The position numbers were made by a program, and so were the translations under genes. Source: Lachnospiraceae bacterium (lineage in GTDB: Bacteria > Bacillota > Clostridia > Lachnospirales > Lachnospiraceae). From it: a DNA stretch of 6,645 nt. Positions 5,457 through 6,645 of this stretch are shown here, one piece after another. Each line of letters begins with the position of its first letter. Within the stretch, counting starts at the first letter, position 1. Location: the NCBI GenBank assembly GCA_021199405.1, contig JAJQID010000228.1, positions 1 to 6,645 on the forward strand, in the 5' to 3' direction. The notes beneath the pieces are model-generated. The model had not been told where the DNA came from and ran no database searches. It was given only the letters and a program-made list of their open reading frames with translations.

Positions 5457-6626
5457 CTATACACCTCCCTGTGGTTTATTATTCTGTGTGTCTTCATATT
5501 TCTTTGCCAGATCCTCGGCTTCGGTATCTCCGAATTTATGGAGAGGCGTATTCAGGATATCCTGCGCCCGCTTTTCCTCCTCGGCCTTCTTTTCCTTGGA
5601 TTTCTGCCACCATTTGTATAATAGCACAACAACGCCCACGCCTGCAAGCACAATCACCACAACCGCCACTGCCCTCACAGCCCTTACCCAGGCCGGTGTG
5701 GTCACTGTCATAATCCGCTCCCCCGCATCCTCAAAAGCGTAGGAAAAGAAATGCTCGTCCGTATCCGCCTCATAATAATAATAGTCCAGATAATCAAACA
5801 GAATATCGCAGGCCTCGGAATCCATGATCGTACCGGTCTGGGCGCCCAGCCACAGGGTATACTCATAATATCCGCCGTAATCCCAGAACACCAGGAGAAT
5901 ATGCCCCTGATCGGTGAAAAGAGCCTCATACTGCTCCTCGGCAAAGGCCTCCAGCTCCTCTGTCGTGGGATTATAATTGCCGTCAATATTGTTGATAATG
6001 TAAACGTAGGGGGCAATGCCCGTATCATTGTAAAAGCTGATCAGGCCGCTCTCCAGCTGACTGGAATTATTGATCCAGCCCGCTTCATCGGTATAGTAGC
6101 CGGCAGTCAGGTTCAGATCCAGATCCAGCTTTTCCCGCTCAATGGTGGATGTGGTAACATTGGCCGTGGATGTGGCGCCGGTAGACACATTTCCATAGCT
6201 GCGCCCAAAACTGTTAAACAGGACGGAAATAATCAGCAATATCGCAATAATCCAGAGCAGGGATGAGCCAAGACAGCCGCCACCCCTGCGAGTTCCGTCT
6301 CCATAATATCTGGGGCCGAAAAAGAACCATCTCCTTCTCGGCCTTCTGGGCGGACGGGGTCCTCTTGCAGGTCCTCCCATGGTACCTCCCGGACCGCCTC
6401 TGGGCGCTGCTCCTCCCATTCCGCTTCTTCCTCCGGTACCATAACCGCCGCTCCTGCCGCTGCCGCCCAGACCACTTCTGCTGCTGCCGCCGAAGCCTCC
6501 GCTTCCGCTTCTGCCGCTGCTGCCTCCAAAGCCGCCTCCGCCGCTTCTGCCGCCTCCGCTGTGACCGCCCATACCGCGGCCGCCTCCGCTGAAGCCACCG
6601 CCTCCGCCGCCTCCACTTCTGCCCAT
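5457..6626 (-). CDS. Glycine-rich, two-TM protein with extracytoplasmic TPM-like domain
   Basis: This 389-residue protein has four parts. Residues 2-90 are almost only Gly, Ser and Arg with some Met and Pro. Residues 91-99 are Arg/Pro-rich, followed by WFFFGPRYYGD. A first membrane segment lies at about 121-139 (SSLLWIIAILLIISVLFNSF). An external domain spans about 140-312, and a second membrane segment about 317-338 precedes a charged cytoplasmic tail (KEKKAEEEKRAQ). The positive-inside pattern puts both ends in the cytoplasm. The external part has TPM (YgcG-like) features: YYTDEAGWI (177-185), GIAPYVYII (203-211), EAFAEEQYEALF (226-237), GHILLVFWD (241-249), then a Tyr-rich run around 276-286. 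The usual cleavable signal peptide is absent. Start: AAGGAGG (6640-6634), seven bases upstream. Its stop lies three bases before pspA, suggesting a membrane-stress partnership. The TPM assignment is moderate; biochemical function is unknown. Confidence 0.8.
   Translation of the reverse strand: MGRSGGGGGGGFSGGGRGMGGHSGGGRSGGGGFGGSSGRSGSGGFGGSSRSGLGGSGRSGGYGTGGRSGMGGAAPRGGPGGTMGGPARGPRPPRRPRRRWFFFGPRYYGDGTRRGGGCLGSSLLWIIAILLIISVLFNSFGRSYGNVSTGATSTANVTTSTIEREKLDLDLNLTAGYYTDEAGWINNSSQLESGLISFYNDTGIAPYVYIINNIDGNYNPTTEELEAFAEEQYEALFTDQGHILLVFWDYGGYYEYTLWLGAQTGTIMDSEACDILFDYLDYYYYEADTDEHFFSYAFEDAGERIMTVTTPAWVRAVRAVAVVVIVLAGVGVVVLLYKWWQKSKEKKAEEEKRAQDILNTPLHKFGDTEAEDLAKKYEDTQNNKPQGGV
5464..5469 (-). 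promoter_or_regulatory. Ribosome binding site of pspA embedded in the TPM gene's last codons
   Basis: GGGAGG on the minus strand encodes the Gly-Gly of the TPM protein C-terminus (QGGV-stop) and at the same time sits ten bases before the pspA ATG. Ribosomes finishing the TPM reading frame end right at the pspA start region, so the two proteins are probably made in a coupled way. Confidence 0.8.
6357..6620 (-). repeat. Low-complexity GGC/GGA/AGC-rich coding tract (Gly-Ser-Arg segment)
   Basis: The DNA encoding residues 3-90 of the TPM protein is built from irregular reiterations of glycine, serine and arginine codons, such as GGCGGCGGAAGC-like units. This gives a G-rich sense strand. The periodicity keeps other frames open as well, creating an Ala/Glu-rich frame at 6616-6233 that is not a gene. 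Such tracts are prone to replication slippage, so length variation between strains is expected. Confidence 0.7.
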
Positions 6627-6633
6627 ATTATTT

Positions 6634-6640
6634 CCTCCTT
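6634..6640 (-). promoter_or_regulatory. Shine-Dalgarno site of the TPM gene
   Basis: AAGGAGG on the minus strand lies seven bases before the ATG at 6626. It is a full consensus site and fixes the start of the glycine-rich protein, confirming that the low-complexity N-terminus is translated. The promoter must lie beyond the right edge of the window. Confidence 0.88.
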
Positions 6641-6645
6641 ATAAC

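Noticed and set aside
6233..6616. Minus-strand Ala/Glu-rich frame inside the glycine-rich tract
   Set aside because: It is an alternative frame of the low-complexity codon pattern. The Gly-Ser-Arg frame has the consensus ribosome binding site and continues into membrane segments and a TPM-like domain.

Overview
The window looks like chromosomal DNA of a Clostridia-type Firmicute, most likely a Lachnospiraceae-like gut anaerobe. Four things point there: strong GGAGG-type ribosome binding sites, sigma-A promoters close to consensus (TTGACA-17-TAGAAT and TTGCAC-17-TATACT), a dapA-dapB pair, and a TPM-domain gene beside a PspA/IM30 gene. The family assignment is inferred from protein style and layout; no search was run.

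Layout. Positions 1-1264 (minus strand) hold dapA followed by the first 124 codons of dapB, overlapping by four bases (ATGA). They are driven by a strong promoter at 1373-1401, with a leader of about 100 bases. Positions 1400-1652 hold no complete gene but contain a 10-bp-arm hairpin (1422-1452) and a 154-bp palindromic, MITE-like element (1499-1652) with perfect 21-bp terminal inverted repeats. The right end of that element supplies the last four codons and the stop of the next gene, a tandem-OB-fold SSB-like protein (1637-2311, minus). The divergent intergenic region 2312-2820 contains a 195-base block (2371-2565) that folds on paper into a closed four-way junction. Its G-U pairs favour the plus strand. 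The promoter (2710-2738) and ribosome binding site of typA/bipA (2821-4650, plus) follow. A palindromic bidirectional terminator (4688-4731) separates typA from a convergent two-gene minus-strand operon: a glycine-rich, two-membrane-segment TPM-domain protein (5457-6626), then a PspA/IM30 protein (4770-5453) three bases downstream.

How the genes work together. dapA and dapB catalyse consecutive steps of diaminopimelate/lysine synthesis, feeding cell wall and protein synthesis. typA encodes a ribosome-associated translational GTPase. The TPM-PspA pair is plausibly a membrane-stress or membrane-maintenance module. The SSB-like protein presumably binds single-stranded nucleic acid.

The protein-coding genes are mostly conserved housekeeping families. 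The least explained material is intergenic: the MITE-like element that rewrote the end of the SSB-like gene, and the four-way-junction element upstream of typA. The domain order of the TPM protein, with the glycine-rich segment at the N-terminus, is the most unusual protein feature.
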